From the NCBI GenBank assembly GCA_024516155.1, contig JAJJXM010000046.1, positions 468,254-532,253 of the forward strand: a stretch of DNA of 64,000 nt, given 5' to 3'. Positions 26,109 through 35,606 of the stretch are shown piece by piece. Source of the DNA: Pyronema omphalodes. Lineage: Eukaryota > Ascomycota > Pezizomycetes > Pezizales > Pyronemataceae. The notes under the pieces are model-generated. The model was given only the letters and a program-made list of their open reading frames with translations, ran no database searches and was not told where the DNA came from. The position numbers were made by a program, and so were the translations under genes. Position 1 is the stretch's first letter, and each line of letters opens with the position of its first letter.

Positions 26109-27845
26109 ATCTTTGGAACTTCATAGAGATACGTAACCGAGTACAGTAACTGACAGTCAGAGACTTTGAATCTAAATCTAAATAGAAAAATTGATGGTTT
26201 TGGTGCTTTTTTTTTTTTTTTTTTTTTTTTTTTTTGGTAGGACTCGGTTGAACGGTTCTGTTGATGTCATTAATAAAAAGCGATATGGAAATTGTTTTTT
26301 TTTTTTATGGAAAAAATAAAGTTCGGGGAATGAGGATTTAAGGCATTATGAAAATAGATAAACCAAATAAACTGAACAAAGTAAATAAAACAATTCGTCG
26401 CAAAAACTCAATCCCCTGCCGACGCGGTAATATAGCTAAGTATCTAGCTAGCCAGCTACCCCTTAGGCTTTCTATTCAATTCTTAATTTCGAAAGCTTCT
26501 TGTTCACATTTCGAGTCTGAAGGTGTTTATAAGCAATGGCACTACCTTCAGCAACTTCTCGACTGATGGTTTTGGTTTATTTAGCAACTTTGTCCTATGC
26601 GCTGATGGATTGATTGATAGATAGATAGATAGATAGATAAATCATGAAACGGATTCTTACATACATCACATTATGTCTCATATCTTGATTTCTCTGAACT
26701 TGAGAACCTTTATTCGGGTTCGGGTTGTTGTTACTGAAATTTCCGGATATAGATATACAATCTATTTTTTTATTAGCTTGTTGTTTATTTTTTTTTTATT
26801 TTATTTTATTTTTTTTTTTTTGGCTGGTTGGTTGGTTGGTTGATTGGTTGGTTGGTGAATTAATTATTCCTGCCGCTAGGAATCACGTACCAGGACATAT
26901 GCCGGTTGTAACAAGCTTTCGTAAACATGGGTATTCGTGGATTTCAGATCGCTTTGAAGGGTCTTGTTCCGGCATCTTGGAAACTCGATGATATGATATG
27001 ATTTGATACCTTGGGAGTTGGCTTGGAAGAGGTGGGGATAGATATAAGGGTGGTTGGATTAGTTGTAGTTGTAGTTGTAGTTGATGGTGTGGGAAAAAAG
27101 AGGTTCGGTGTAAGGAGCGAGTTTTATTGGGGAGTGATAACAGAGGAAAATTGTATTGTGTTGGCATTCTATAGATAGGATAGTGGGTTATTGTATTGAT
27201 GGTGATGATTCTGGGTTGTGGTGTAACGTGTTGGATGGGTCATGGGTTTGGGAGTGGCTTCGTGGATCCTAAGGCTACTCTTAGATACGCGGAAGGAGAC
27301 ATGATAAGTACTAGGGGTACTGTCTTTGATTAATACTAGGAGAATGTCCATACCGACACGAAAGACAACCAGCAGGGAGAAAAAGAGGGAGCTGCGGCCC
27401 CAATAATGAAGCGCGCTCTTGGAGTTTTCCCATGAGGCCTCAAGAATTACTGCTGACGGTTCAAAGAATGTATATTACCGCAAAGAACTTTATAGCATTA
27501 CGGTTGGCAACGTGATGAATAAAGGGATAAATAAATAAATGGCTCTGTAACAGCGCTTAATCACGAATGATCACACAGTATCCACACAGGATATCACTCG
27601 CTCAAAAGACTGTTTCAAACCGCCTATTACCATTAATCGGTTCTAACCAATAGATCTACTCTAATAGTTTGCATGTGCAGTGGTAACATGGGTTTGCAAG
27701 TTTTGCCGTACTGGTTTGGGGGATTCTAATTTCGAGAGGTACAATCTGAATGTGGGGGATATTAATGGTACAGAGAAACAAACGACATGCTAACTGAGAT
27801 ACATACATGGGTGTTGGAAATATCCATATATAATCTAACGCCACG

Positions 27846-28490
27846 TGACGAAGGATCTAGGCGTTCTGAAAACTCTCCCATTTACTGCTACGGAGGTTAA
27901 TTGATCCAGACGGAATCGAAACACACTTTCTGGATTCTACATCCAAGTGTATTCGATTGAACATGTGTTTTAATGATGGCAATATGGAAATATGATGACA
28001 TTGTGATAGCAGAAATGAATTGCTACAGCGAACATTGCCCTCTTGACTGCGCCATAAATTTAGAATTTCTGAAATCCTCGCTGACTTTCCGGGGTTCAAG
28101 TTGCACCTACACTCGGTCCTGATACGCGTTCTTTACCCAAGAAAAGGGATGAAGCTTCATCCTGGAGTAAAAGACACGGGATTATGATATACACATCCTT
28201 GACTGAATTCTCTTCCCTGCACAAGCAAGGCTATGTAAATCCAACTGCGGCCTCATTCTTCCTTACTCACCACAGCAGAAATTCACTAGCATATTTCTAG
28301 CACTGAGCATTATACTCCCTACTGTTACATCCCATCTACTGCCTAAGAAAAGCTTCCTCTGACCATTCCGTAAGCACCTCTCTCAATGCTTGTCTTCTAC
28401 TGTAAATCCCAGCTTCCTGTCATTCTACCTGGGAACATTCATTTTCATCACCACCTACAGTTCCACCAGCAGTTCCACCATTAAAAACCA
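27846..28490. other. non-coding arm sequence left of the retroposon
   Basis: The first about 90 bp pair with the outermost end of the right arm (about 50475-50565). The rest is unique AT-balanced DNA with no recognisable gene. Confidence 0.5.
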
Positions 28491-29021
28491 TACCTAACAT
28501 GGCTCTTTTTTTTTTTTTTTTTTTTTTTATTTCATACACGCATCTAACCCTACGGTTATGGCGGATGCTAACTATGTACATTGTTAACCCTGGAATGTTA
28601 CTTCCAGGGTCACCGAGAACGCCTCGGAGCGGTCATGCTGTTGTCAGGGTGTAGCCCCCTTCCTGCCTTCTCCTTCTCCTTTTCTGTTCCTGCTCGTCGT
28701 TGTGTCCTTGAGCCCTGTGCGCTCCCCAAATCACCCTTCCCGGCGTTTGGTATCCTCCTCCCTTCCCCGCGTACGTCCCCCTTTTTTTTTTTTTTTTTTT
28801 ACTTCTTCAGTCTGCCCCAAACAACCTTACTCCACGCCGTACCGTCTCCTCTTCTCTCCCTTCCCACTCGTCCCCGTTACGTCCCTCCGTCTCCTCCTCA
28901 TTCTCCTCTCCCTTCCTTCCTCCCTTCCGCCATTCCTCCTTCTCTCTCCTTTCCCATCTCCCCTTCCTCGCTTCCTCTCTCCCCCTCGCCTTATCTATAT
29001 ACATTCTTTATTATCATACAT

Positions 29022-29077
<56 letters not shown>

Positions 29078-29107
29078 TGTTCCTCTGCTGGGTACCTAAC
29101 ATGGCTC
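28491..29107 (-). mobile_element. non-LTR retroposon insertion with 15-bp target-site duplication
   Basis: The 15-bp sequence TACCTAACATGGCTC occurs exactly at 28491-28505 and again at 29093-29107. The roughly 587-bp insert between them starts with 23 T (28506-28528), which is an A-tail read on the minus strand, and a 53-nt T run lies near its other end (29023-29075). A target duplication plus a terminal A-tail is the signature of target-primed reverse transcription. The insert has no convincing ORF and its interior is pyrimidine-rich. The 34 bp next to the tail (28531-28564) recur at 43091-43123 in a second tailed copy. It is probably a SINE or a 5'-truncated LINE of unknown family. Confidence 0.72.
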
Positions 29108-29119
29108 GGCTTCATTTAG

Positions 29120-29644
29120 CTAAACCATCATCTCATCGCAGATACATCACGTCACCTTCAACCATCAAGTCCAACCAAAACCCCGACAATACCAACCGCC
29201 CCTCCAACCCAGACTCCACGCACCCTCCAAGAAGCTCTCAAGCTGATAATCGGTCTCTCTCCCGTCTCCGTCAACGGCACCACATATACCCCTACCCAAT
29301 TCCAACCCACTCGCGAAGTAATCCCCATAGCCACTGAGATTATCGAAAATCTCCACCCAGACGGGCCTCAGGAAGTCCCCAGGGAGACCTTGCTAAAAGT
29401 CGCCGACGAGTACATGGCGATGTCCCACACCGTCAAACTCCTTGAAGACGGCCTGCATGACGCTCTTAGGGAGCGCGATGCCCTGTATGCGCAGTTGATA
29501 GCCTACGAGAAGGAGCTCAAAGACCAGGCGAAGGAGTTTGAGGATCGTCGGAAACAAGAGCGCCTACTTCTTGAGGCGTTATACGGCGATGACGACGCCG
29601 AGGAACTGTTGGCTCCTGGGGAAAATAGGATAGTCGAGGATTGA
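29120..29644 (+). pseudogene. unrecognised coiled-coil ORF, 5' end disrupted
   Basis: The frame is open from 29120 (just after an in-frame TAG) to the stop at 29642-29644, about 174 codons with no credible ATG near its start. After a Pro/Thr-rich stretch it reads TLQEALKLIIGLSPVSVNG, then EVIPIATEIIENLHPDG, then a charged helical segment (DALRERDALYAQLIAYEKEL) and an acidic tail. This codon pattern looks protein-coding, unlike its surroundings. The ATG at 29101 lies inside the retroposon's target-site duplication but is in another frame; TTTAG at 29115-29119 could be a splice acceptor from an exon now cut off by the insertion. I do not recognise the family. It may be an intron-containing gene rather than a pseudogene. 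Confidence 0.4.
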
Positions 29645-29947
29645 GAACGGGTTGTGGAAGGATTTGAGATTGGGTCGTGAAACTAGACATTCTAGCGCTG
29701 TGAAATTTCACAAGAAGTCTTGCAGTGTTTCGATGTATTTATTAAATGGAAATCATAGAGCTAGAACAAATTGAGAATCCAGTTAAACCACGCACATGCC
29801 GTATAAACCCTTGATCCAGAGACTCGGTGCATCAAAGGTCAAAAGCTAGACTTCAAATTCCAGAAACATCAATGACTATCCCACAATCACACTCGGAATC
29901 ACATTCAGCATCAGAGATAAAATTTGACCCACCACTTTAACAATCAG

Positions 29948-30233
29948 TTTACACCCTGCCTTGTCTGGGGTTATACATACCTCCTGCTTTAGCGAAAACT
30001 GCAAGGACTGTTTACATTATACTGAACAGGATCGTTGATAACACAAATCCAGTACTTGGTGCAATCTTCTTACTTCTCAACAGGCTTACATAGGGTCTCA
30101 AAGACTATAGCGGTGATTCCATCAGGGTGTTTACGGAGGTCGATATTGGTATTAAAAGCACGGGCACGTCGAGTAACGGCGCTCCGAGGCTGGAGGCGGT
30201 GAGGATTGGGGTGGTGAAGAGTGTAAGTTGCAT
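29948..30233 (-). pseudogene. decayed CBM14-like secreted protein gene (left copy)
   Basis: Begins ATGCAACTTACACTC at 30233 with a signal-peptide-like start (MQLTLFTTPILTASSLGAP), then LLDVPVL. A 2-nt length difference from its right-arm partner at 49705 then shifts the frame into a stop. Farther on, DCTKYWIC and a PVQY segment match the CBM14 core of the partner. The intron seen in the partner is missing here: its donor-like GTAAG directly abuts the second exon, so sequence has been deleted. It is more divergent than the seven intact genes. Confidence 0.7.
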
Positions 30234-30670
30234 TTTATGAATTGAAATAGCTCGTTGTGATGATAAAGTGTGCGGAAGGTGATCTTTGCAATGAGGATAA
30301 TGATGGAAATGAATAACCTAGCGGAAGATGTTGGGTTTATGAAGTGGTGAGATGAACATGAGCGGTTGGGTTAAATATTCTACACGTTTAAACATGTAAT
30401 GGAAGTTTTTATGATTGACGTTTATATATACTCAATAGAAGGAGGTTTTGATGAACGCCTGTCGGTTGGCAGCTCTATCTCTGCGCCTATTCATGGATGA
30501 TTAGGCTGTTTTCTACGGGATTGCACATGAACGAAAGATTTTGTTTCTAACCGTCCATTACCATTACTTATAGCTAATACAAAGATTCCAATAACTCCAC
30601 ACCCATTCCATCCGATCTATTCCATAGCAATCCTATTCATATGCTTTCCATTCCACTCATCCTGAGTCCT

Positions 30671-30995
30671 TTACATGGGCTTGCAGGTGGATCTCTCAGG
30701 GAAGTCACACCACTGGTGCTGAGGAGCGTAGAGGAGTCCCTCGGGGCAGCTCAACTTGACGGGTCCGTTACGGTCACACTTGTAGAAAACAGTGCAGTCG
30801 GAGGAGTCGGCAAGGAGGAAGTGGGAATCCTCACTGAAGGGAGGGCAGCTGTTTATGGAGTCAGTGGCAGTTCGTGAATTATGACACTGGAAGAGGGAAT
30901 ACTGACACTCCAACGGGTCCTGAACGCTTCTCAATAGCGGCACCGAAGACGGTGGTGGAGAAAGCAAGGACGGAGATGATAGTGGTGAACTGCAT
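30671..30995 (-). CDS. secreted single-domain CBM14 (chitin-binding type 2) protein, copy 1
   Basis: Exons 30995..30907 and 30848..30671 join within a Val codon to give 88 aa. Residues 1-20 are a signal peptide (MQFTTIISVLAFSTTVFGAA). EKR at 22-24 is a Kex2-type dibasic site. The mature part has six cysteines (about 31, 48, 54, 64, 77 and 85) in the peritrophin-A spacing, with DCTVFYKCDRNGPV and an aromatic-rich CPEGLLYAPQHQWC that normally contacts chitin. Single-domain CBM14 proteins in plant-associated fungi (Avr4 type) bind cell-wall chitin; that role here is inference. The intron is GTCAGT...CACTGAC...AACAG, 58 nt. It is the only copy with Thr14 rather than Ala. It is divergent from copy 2. 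Confidence 0.9.
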
Positions 30996-31101
30996 GTTGA
31001 TTGTTGGTGGGTGTTAGTGGGTGGTTGAAGGTGATTGAAGATGCCCGAAGTGTTGGATTAAAGCTGCTGGATGATGTACAACGAGAGGGGAGAACGATAT
31101 G

Positions 31102-31144
31102 TTTTATACACATCGAGGGTCTGAGAGACTAAATATTTTTGGCC
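31102..31144 (-). promoter_or_regulatory. TATA box and conserved upstream box of copy 1
   Basis: On the minus strand GGCCAAAAATATTTAG (31144-31129) lies 20 nt upstream of TATAAAA (31108-31102), about 107 nt before the ATG. Confidence 0.65.
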
Positions 31145-31640
31145 ATTCATAACCGAAGCGTTAGCGGACCCAAAAAAAAAAGGGAGTGCGCAATGATCAC
31201 CAGATCGGGAGCCGAAGGACCTAAAAGCCATTGCGTCGAAACCGTTTTCTCGATTTGGAAACACGGAGTTTCGAGAAGTACAACGCTCTACTCAACAATC
31301 GATCTCCTTTTTCCAATCCGTATAGAAGCCCGCTAGAAATTCGCTAGAACATTGCTAGTGTCGGGCCGCTTTCGCTTCCACGAGATCTGAGCGCCACCGG
31401 CGTTTGGTGGTCTTCGGCTAGACTAGCGCGTGCACACCGACTGTCGGGCACTTGTGGCTTCGGAGATCTGTTAGTCCCAGACACAGACTTTCGGCTTCGA
31501 TCAACCGCAGTAAGGCCGTGCCAGCTGTGTGGATCCCCGGAATACCAATGCTCCCGGTGAATCAGGAGACCATGGCTTACCCCTTCCCCCTCCCCTTTTG
31601 ACTTCTCCGCAAATCCAAAGCCATTAAATCACTACATAGA

Positions 31641-31648
31641 TATAAATA
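31641..31648 (+). promoter_or_regulatory. TATA box of copy 2 (second promoter class)
   Basis: TATAAATA lies about 103 nt upstream of the ATG. The GGCCAAAAATATTTAG box of the other class is absent. The surrounding 400 bp are near-identical to the promoter of copy 6. Confidence 0.6.
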
Positions 31649-31750
31649 CCCTAATTATTTGCCACTGTTTTCCATCATCATCCAGTAAACAACTCTTCAA
31701 CTACTCCCACTCCCAAAAACAACTCCTCAATACCCTACACAAACATCAAA

Positions 31751-32071
31751 ATGCAGTTCACCACTATCATCTCCGTCCTTGCTTTCTCCGCCACCGTCTT
31801 CGGTGCCGCCATCGAGAAGCGTTCCGGACCCGTCGGAGTGTCAGTCCACCCACCTCAAGCAATTCTCATGAACCATCACTGACTTGATAACAGCTGCCCT
31901 CCCTTCAGTGAGGATTCCCACTTCCTCCTTGCCGACTCCTCCGACTGCACCGTCTTCTACAAGTGTGACCGTAACGGACCCGTCAAGTTGAGCTGCCCCG
32001 AGGGACTTCTCTACGCTCCTCAGCACCAGTGGTGCGACTTCCCCGAGAGATCCACCTGCAAGCCTATGTAA
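31751..32071 (+). CDS. secreted CBM14 protein, copy 2
   Basis: Exons 31751..31839 and 31894..32071, 88 aa, with a 54-nt intron of the second sequence type (GTCAGTCCACC...TTGATAACAG). The mature domain has SEDSHF after the first Cys-Pro-Pro-Phe, as in copies 1 and 4. All six Cys and the KR site are kept. Its promoter is unlike that of copy 1, with which it is divergent (755 bp between the ATGs). Confidence 0.9.
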
Positions 32072-33123
32072 ATCAGGCTTCGTGATGGATGGAATAGGAG
32101 GGATATGAGTGGAATTGCTATGAGATAGACGGGATTGTATGGGTGTGGAGTTATTGGGATATTGTATTAGTTAAAAGTAATGGTAATGGACTGTTATAAA
32201 CAAAATCTTTCGTTCATGTGCAATGATGTGGAGAGTAGGGAGTGGTCGTTTGTGACTGAAGGCTGAGATAGAGCCGCCAAAGACAGCCGTTCATTCAGCT
32301 ATTATTTAATACCGTCTACAGAAACTTCAGCCATAGCAACTTCAGGAAGATAATGCGAGGAATTTGATTTCAGTTCTTTCGCTTGTCAGGAGAGTTGTGT
32401 GGAAACTGTGGACTTTTATGAGAAAGACCTTTGGCTATGCAGTGCGGGTTCCAAATGTAAACTTGAAACACAAATCAGTCATCGTTTCATACAATACATA
32501 GACCTAAACCTGTAACGAAATCTCTTCAAGATGCCTAGTAATTTAGAACTCTCCATCTTACAATGATCCGTATACGGTCTTGGTATCTAATACTTTTCTA
32601 GATGAAGGGCTTGATCGAAATATCGAGCACCATTTATATGCACGTATGCGCGCCCCACGTAATTGAACGTAGGCTTTATGAACTGCTTGCTGAGGTAACC
32701 CGTATTCATTTATCTAGAGGTTTGTACTAATGGGATTTATAGCATGGGAATTAGCACATTCATAGGAGGATTAAGTGGGATTGCATTCAAGGAGGTATAA
32801 TGCCGCCGACTGATTTCACTAATGCGGCTAGAGTCAGGGCGTCTTTGACTCTTTGTAAGGCTCGAATCTCGATTGGGTGTCGAGCTAAAGCTGGTCCGAG
32901 CTGCATCTCCACTCGGCTCAGGATCTGGCGATCATTGCGCACTCCTTTTCTCAGGCCCGCTAACGCTTCGGTTACGCATGGCCAAAAATATTTAGTGTCT
33001 AAGACCCTCGATGTGTATAAAAGATACCATTCCCCCCTCTTGCCATTCGACATCCAAAAGCTTCATTACAACACTTTCAGCATTTCAACCACTCAAATAC
33101 CAAAACAACCACCCAAAACCAAA
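32072..33123. other. spacer between CBM14 copies 2 and 3
   Basis: Non-coding. It contains the conserved 3' flank of copy 2 (to about 32230) and, from about 32640, a block matching about 47150-47340 upstream of copy 5 in reverse orientation. The upstream block of copy 3 begins near 32800. Confidence 0.6.
32980..33022 (+). promoter_or_regulatory. conserved box and TATA box of copy 3
   Basis: GGCCAAAAATATTTAG (32980-32995), a 20-nt gap, then TATAAAA (33016-33022), 101 nt before the ATG. Confidence 0.65.
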
Positions 33124-33448
33124 ATGCAGTTCACCACCATCATCTCTGTTCTTGCTTTCTCCGCCACCGTCTTCGGTGCTGCCATCGAGAAGCGTTCCGG
33201 GCCCGTTGGAGTGTCAGTATTCCCTATTCCAGCGTCATAATTCATGAATTGCCACTGACTTTAAAAACAGTTGCCCTCCCTTCCGTGAGGACGCCCACTT
33301 CCTCCTTGCTGACTCCTCCGACTGTACCGTCTTCTACAAGTGTGACCGTAACGGACCTGTCAAGTTGAGCTGCCCTGAGGGACTTCTCTACGCTCCTCAG
33401 CACCAGTGGTGTGACTTCCCTGAGAGATCCACCTGCAAGCCCATGTAA
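33124..33448 (+). CDS. secreted CBM14 protein, copy 3
   Basis: Exons 33124..33212 and 33271..33448, 88 aa, with a 58-nt intron of the first type (GTCAGTATTCC...AAAAACAG). The mature domain has REDAHF in place of SEDSHF. The splice-junction codon is GTT instead of GTC but still Val. Its mirror partner is copy 5. Confidence 0.9.
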
Positions 33449-33861
33449 AGGACTCAGAATTGGTGTAATGGAAAAGATATGAATAGGATTGCTATGGAAT
33501 AGATCGGATGGAGTGGGTGTGGAGTTATTGGGATTATTGTATTGGTTAGGATTAATTAATGGTAATGGACTGTTTTAAACAAAACCTTTGCGAATGTGTA
33601 ATGCCGTTTGGATTACAGGGTGATCGTTCGTGACTAAGCGCGTTGACAGAGCTGCCACAGACAGACGTTCATGGAGCTCTCCTTCAATGAAGTATATATA
33701 AACGTCGATCATATAAAATTTAGAAATATGATATTCAGGAACTATAGTTCTATTTGTCGGTTTGGGATTGGCGTTGTATAGAGACTGTGATATGGTAAAA
33801 GAAATGCTCTCGGGGGTAACTAATGCTCTTGCTATGTATACAGTCTATGGCCATCCAGAGA

Positions 33862-34076
33862 AGGAATTCCATACTCTGAAAAACCACACTGGAATACCCG
33901 GATAGCAGTGATTAACCATGGTCATCAAAATGGTTACACAATTAATCCCCCCATAGAGATCCTACAAAACCCAAGACTCTCAAAGCTTCGTACTAATAGG
34001 CAACTGCGAGCTCTAACTTCAAAACATGCAACTTAGAAAGTTTTTAAGCATAAGAAGAAGAGTACTGAGAAAGGTC
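33862..34076 (+). pseudogene. truncated remnant of the HeLo/LPFLEG-repeat gene
   Basis: The translated frame gives GIPYSEKPHWNTRIAV, HGHQNGYTINPP and RQLRALTSKHAT-stop-KVFKHKKK, which tracks the C-terminal part of the HeLo-repeat protein at 44252-45430 (GIPHPERPHRKNRIAL, LRALASKHATWKVHKHKK) almost residue by residue. A TGG Trp codon there is TAG here. The HeLo domain and the repeat tract are absent. It belongs to the left arm and is clearly non-functional. Confidence 0.8.
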
Positions 34077-34595
34077 TCAAAGGTCACGAGAGAAGATCGA
34101 GAGAAGATCGAGAGAACAAGAACAACGTGGAGGTGGATGAAGCGTGTATTGATGAGCGTAGAGAGCAACCAAAGGTGCTAGCAAGCGAGTACAATGTAAG
34201 CGAGAGTGTCATCCATCCTCCACCTAGGCGCTAAGGCTTTAGGCGAACTACAACAAAAGGAAAAACATATATCCCCTTTAATCACCCTATTATTTCTGTT
34301 TCAACAGCGGCGTGTTCAATTATGTCACTAACTGAATGGAGATTACGGTGGCAGGTATTGGGTCCTTTTTTTTATACTTTTAAACTTTCTTTTTGTTCTT
34401 TGACATGTGATAAGGAATAAATGACCAGAAATTTAATAAGTTGCTTTTCTCAACATAGGATGCCTTCCTCATATCCTGCCATTCATTCCAGTAACTTTTT
34501 TCCTCATTGCCAACCCATCGCAGCTACACCCCATATTCACCACCTCCGATTCCTTCCTTCTCCGCTTCCCCACTCCCCATCCAAAGTCCTCTCCA
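34077..34595. other. arm end and spacer sequence
   Basis: Contains short GAGAGAAGATC repeats (34088-34115) and, at 34440-34505, a block matching 43190-43252 in reverse complement, the innermost recognised pairing of the inverted duplication. Confidence 0.5.
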
Positions 34596-35606
34596 TTACT
34601 CCCCCATCTTCTCCCCCTTCCAAACCACCATCCACTTTTCCCGTCTCTTCGGTTTCATCAGCGCAAACTGCACATCCACCGCAAACTGCGTCCAATCCCT
34701 AGTATCCCTCGCCAACTCCCCATTCTCCCAGATCCCCACAACCCCCGCTCTATCCGGTTTACAATGTTTCCCCGGTGCATGTTGGAAGTTCTTAAACTGC
34801 TCTATACGGTGTTGGAGAAGTTCCGGTACGAGGTGTCTGCGGGGGGGAATTGGTGGTGGTGGTGGTGGTGGTGATGGCGATGAAGCTCCGGCGGCAGCGG
34901 CAGCGACTGTTGGTCCAGGATCAGAAAACCGGTTCACAGTAACAGAATTCGTAATGATGTGAACATCGCCCACCGTAGACCGTTCTACAGGAAGATGAGG
35001 GGGAAGGTTTTCCGACATTCTCTGATGCGCTTCTGTTGTAGCTGGATACTTCGCGGTACCATGTTTATCCTTATCATGATGCATCAAATCGCCGACGCTA
35101 TTTCCACCACCAGGCATCAAAACCCTGGACGTATTATCATTCTCATCATTATCATTAACCAGCCCACCTCTCATCACAACCCCCGCCGTAATATCCGCCC
35201 ATTCTTTACTTTTTCCGCAATCATAACATATCAACCCCCGGGTGGTGTATTTACAACTCTCAATAAAGCCCACGGGATCATTAGGTGGCGCTTTATTCCG
35301 GTTCATAACCCAAGCCTGGAGTTGTGATGCGCCTGGTTGCCGATTCGGGGAGAAGATGGTGCATGTTCCCGGTTCTCCTGCTGGGACGGGGGAAGCTGAG
35401 CGGGAGCTGGAGGTGGAGCTGGATGGGGTGTGCATAGGGGGCGTAGATGGTGTGGATGCAGATGGTGAGGAGTCGCTGGATGGTATGTGTGGGTTTTGGG
35501 GTGGGTTGTAGAAATAGTAGAGTTTAGAAGCAGGCGGAGAGGGGCGGGGACTAAATGGACCTTGGGTTTGGTTGATTTTGTGGTAGGGGTTAGAATTAGA
35601 TGACAT
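34596..35606 (-). CDS. uncharacterised low-complexity protein, 336 aa
   Basis: A single uninterrupted frame from an ATG (35606) to TAA. The N-terminal third is Ser/Pro/Thr-rich and probably disordered. A central segment FIESCKYTTRGLICYDCGKS has a C-x2-C pair with an extra upstream Cys. There is an Asp/Asn/His-rich stretch, an Ala run, a Pro run (encoded by a GGTGGT-type repeat near 34.86 kb), and a conserved-looking C-terminus (RDTRDWTQFAVDVQFALMK). No signal peptide or membrane segment. I recognise no family. The composition is partly repeat-driven, but the ordered C-terminal part and clean start argue for a real gene. It lies in the spacer between the inverted arms. Confidence 0.55.
   Translation of the reverse strand: MSSNSNPYHKINQTQGPFSPRPSPPASKLYYFYNPPQNPHIPSSDSSPSASTPSTPPMHTPSSSTSSSRSASPVPAGEPGTCTIFSPNRQPGASQLQAWVMNRNKAPPNDPVGFIESCKYTTRGLICYDCGKSKEWADITAGVVMRGGLVNDNDENDNTSRVLMPGGGNSVGDLMHHDKDKHGTAKYPATTEAHQRMSENLPPHLPVERSTVGDVHIITNSVTVNRFSDPGPTVAAAAAGASSPSPPPPPPPIPPRRHLVPELLQHRIEQFKNFQHAPGKHCKPDRAGVVGIWENGELARDTRDWTQFAVDVQFALMKPKRREKWMVVWKGEKMGE

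Larger units (their letters stand above)
23390..27845. other. 4.5-kb microsatellite-rich intergenic region
   Basis: Downstream of the tricalbin stop the DNA is almost continuous simple repeats to about 26.3 kb, then AT-rich unique sequence with T-runs (26209-26235; 26760-26820). The ORFs are repeat translations (for example Met-Val-Asp, Leu-Leu-Tyr-Tyr or Gln-Lys-Pro repeats) and are not genes. I see no domain or splice-supported gene. Confidence 0.65.
27846..34510. repeat. left arm of a large interrupted inverted duplication
   Basis: Blocks of this arm match, in reverse complement and in the same order, the 43.2-50.57 kb arm. The paired blocks are 27846-27930 with about 50475-50565; the decayed gene at 29948-30233 with 49705-50161; the CBM14 gene at 30671 with the one at 48966; the one at 31751 with that at 47906 (including about 400 bp of shared promoter); the one at 33124 with that at 46559; 33800-33857 with about 46140-46195; 33862-34076 with the HeLo gene near 44.48-44.70 kb; and 34440-34505 with 43190-43252. 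Insertions and deletions separate the blocks. The extent is judged by eye. Confidence 0.8.
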
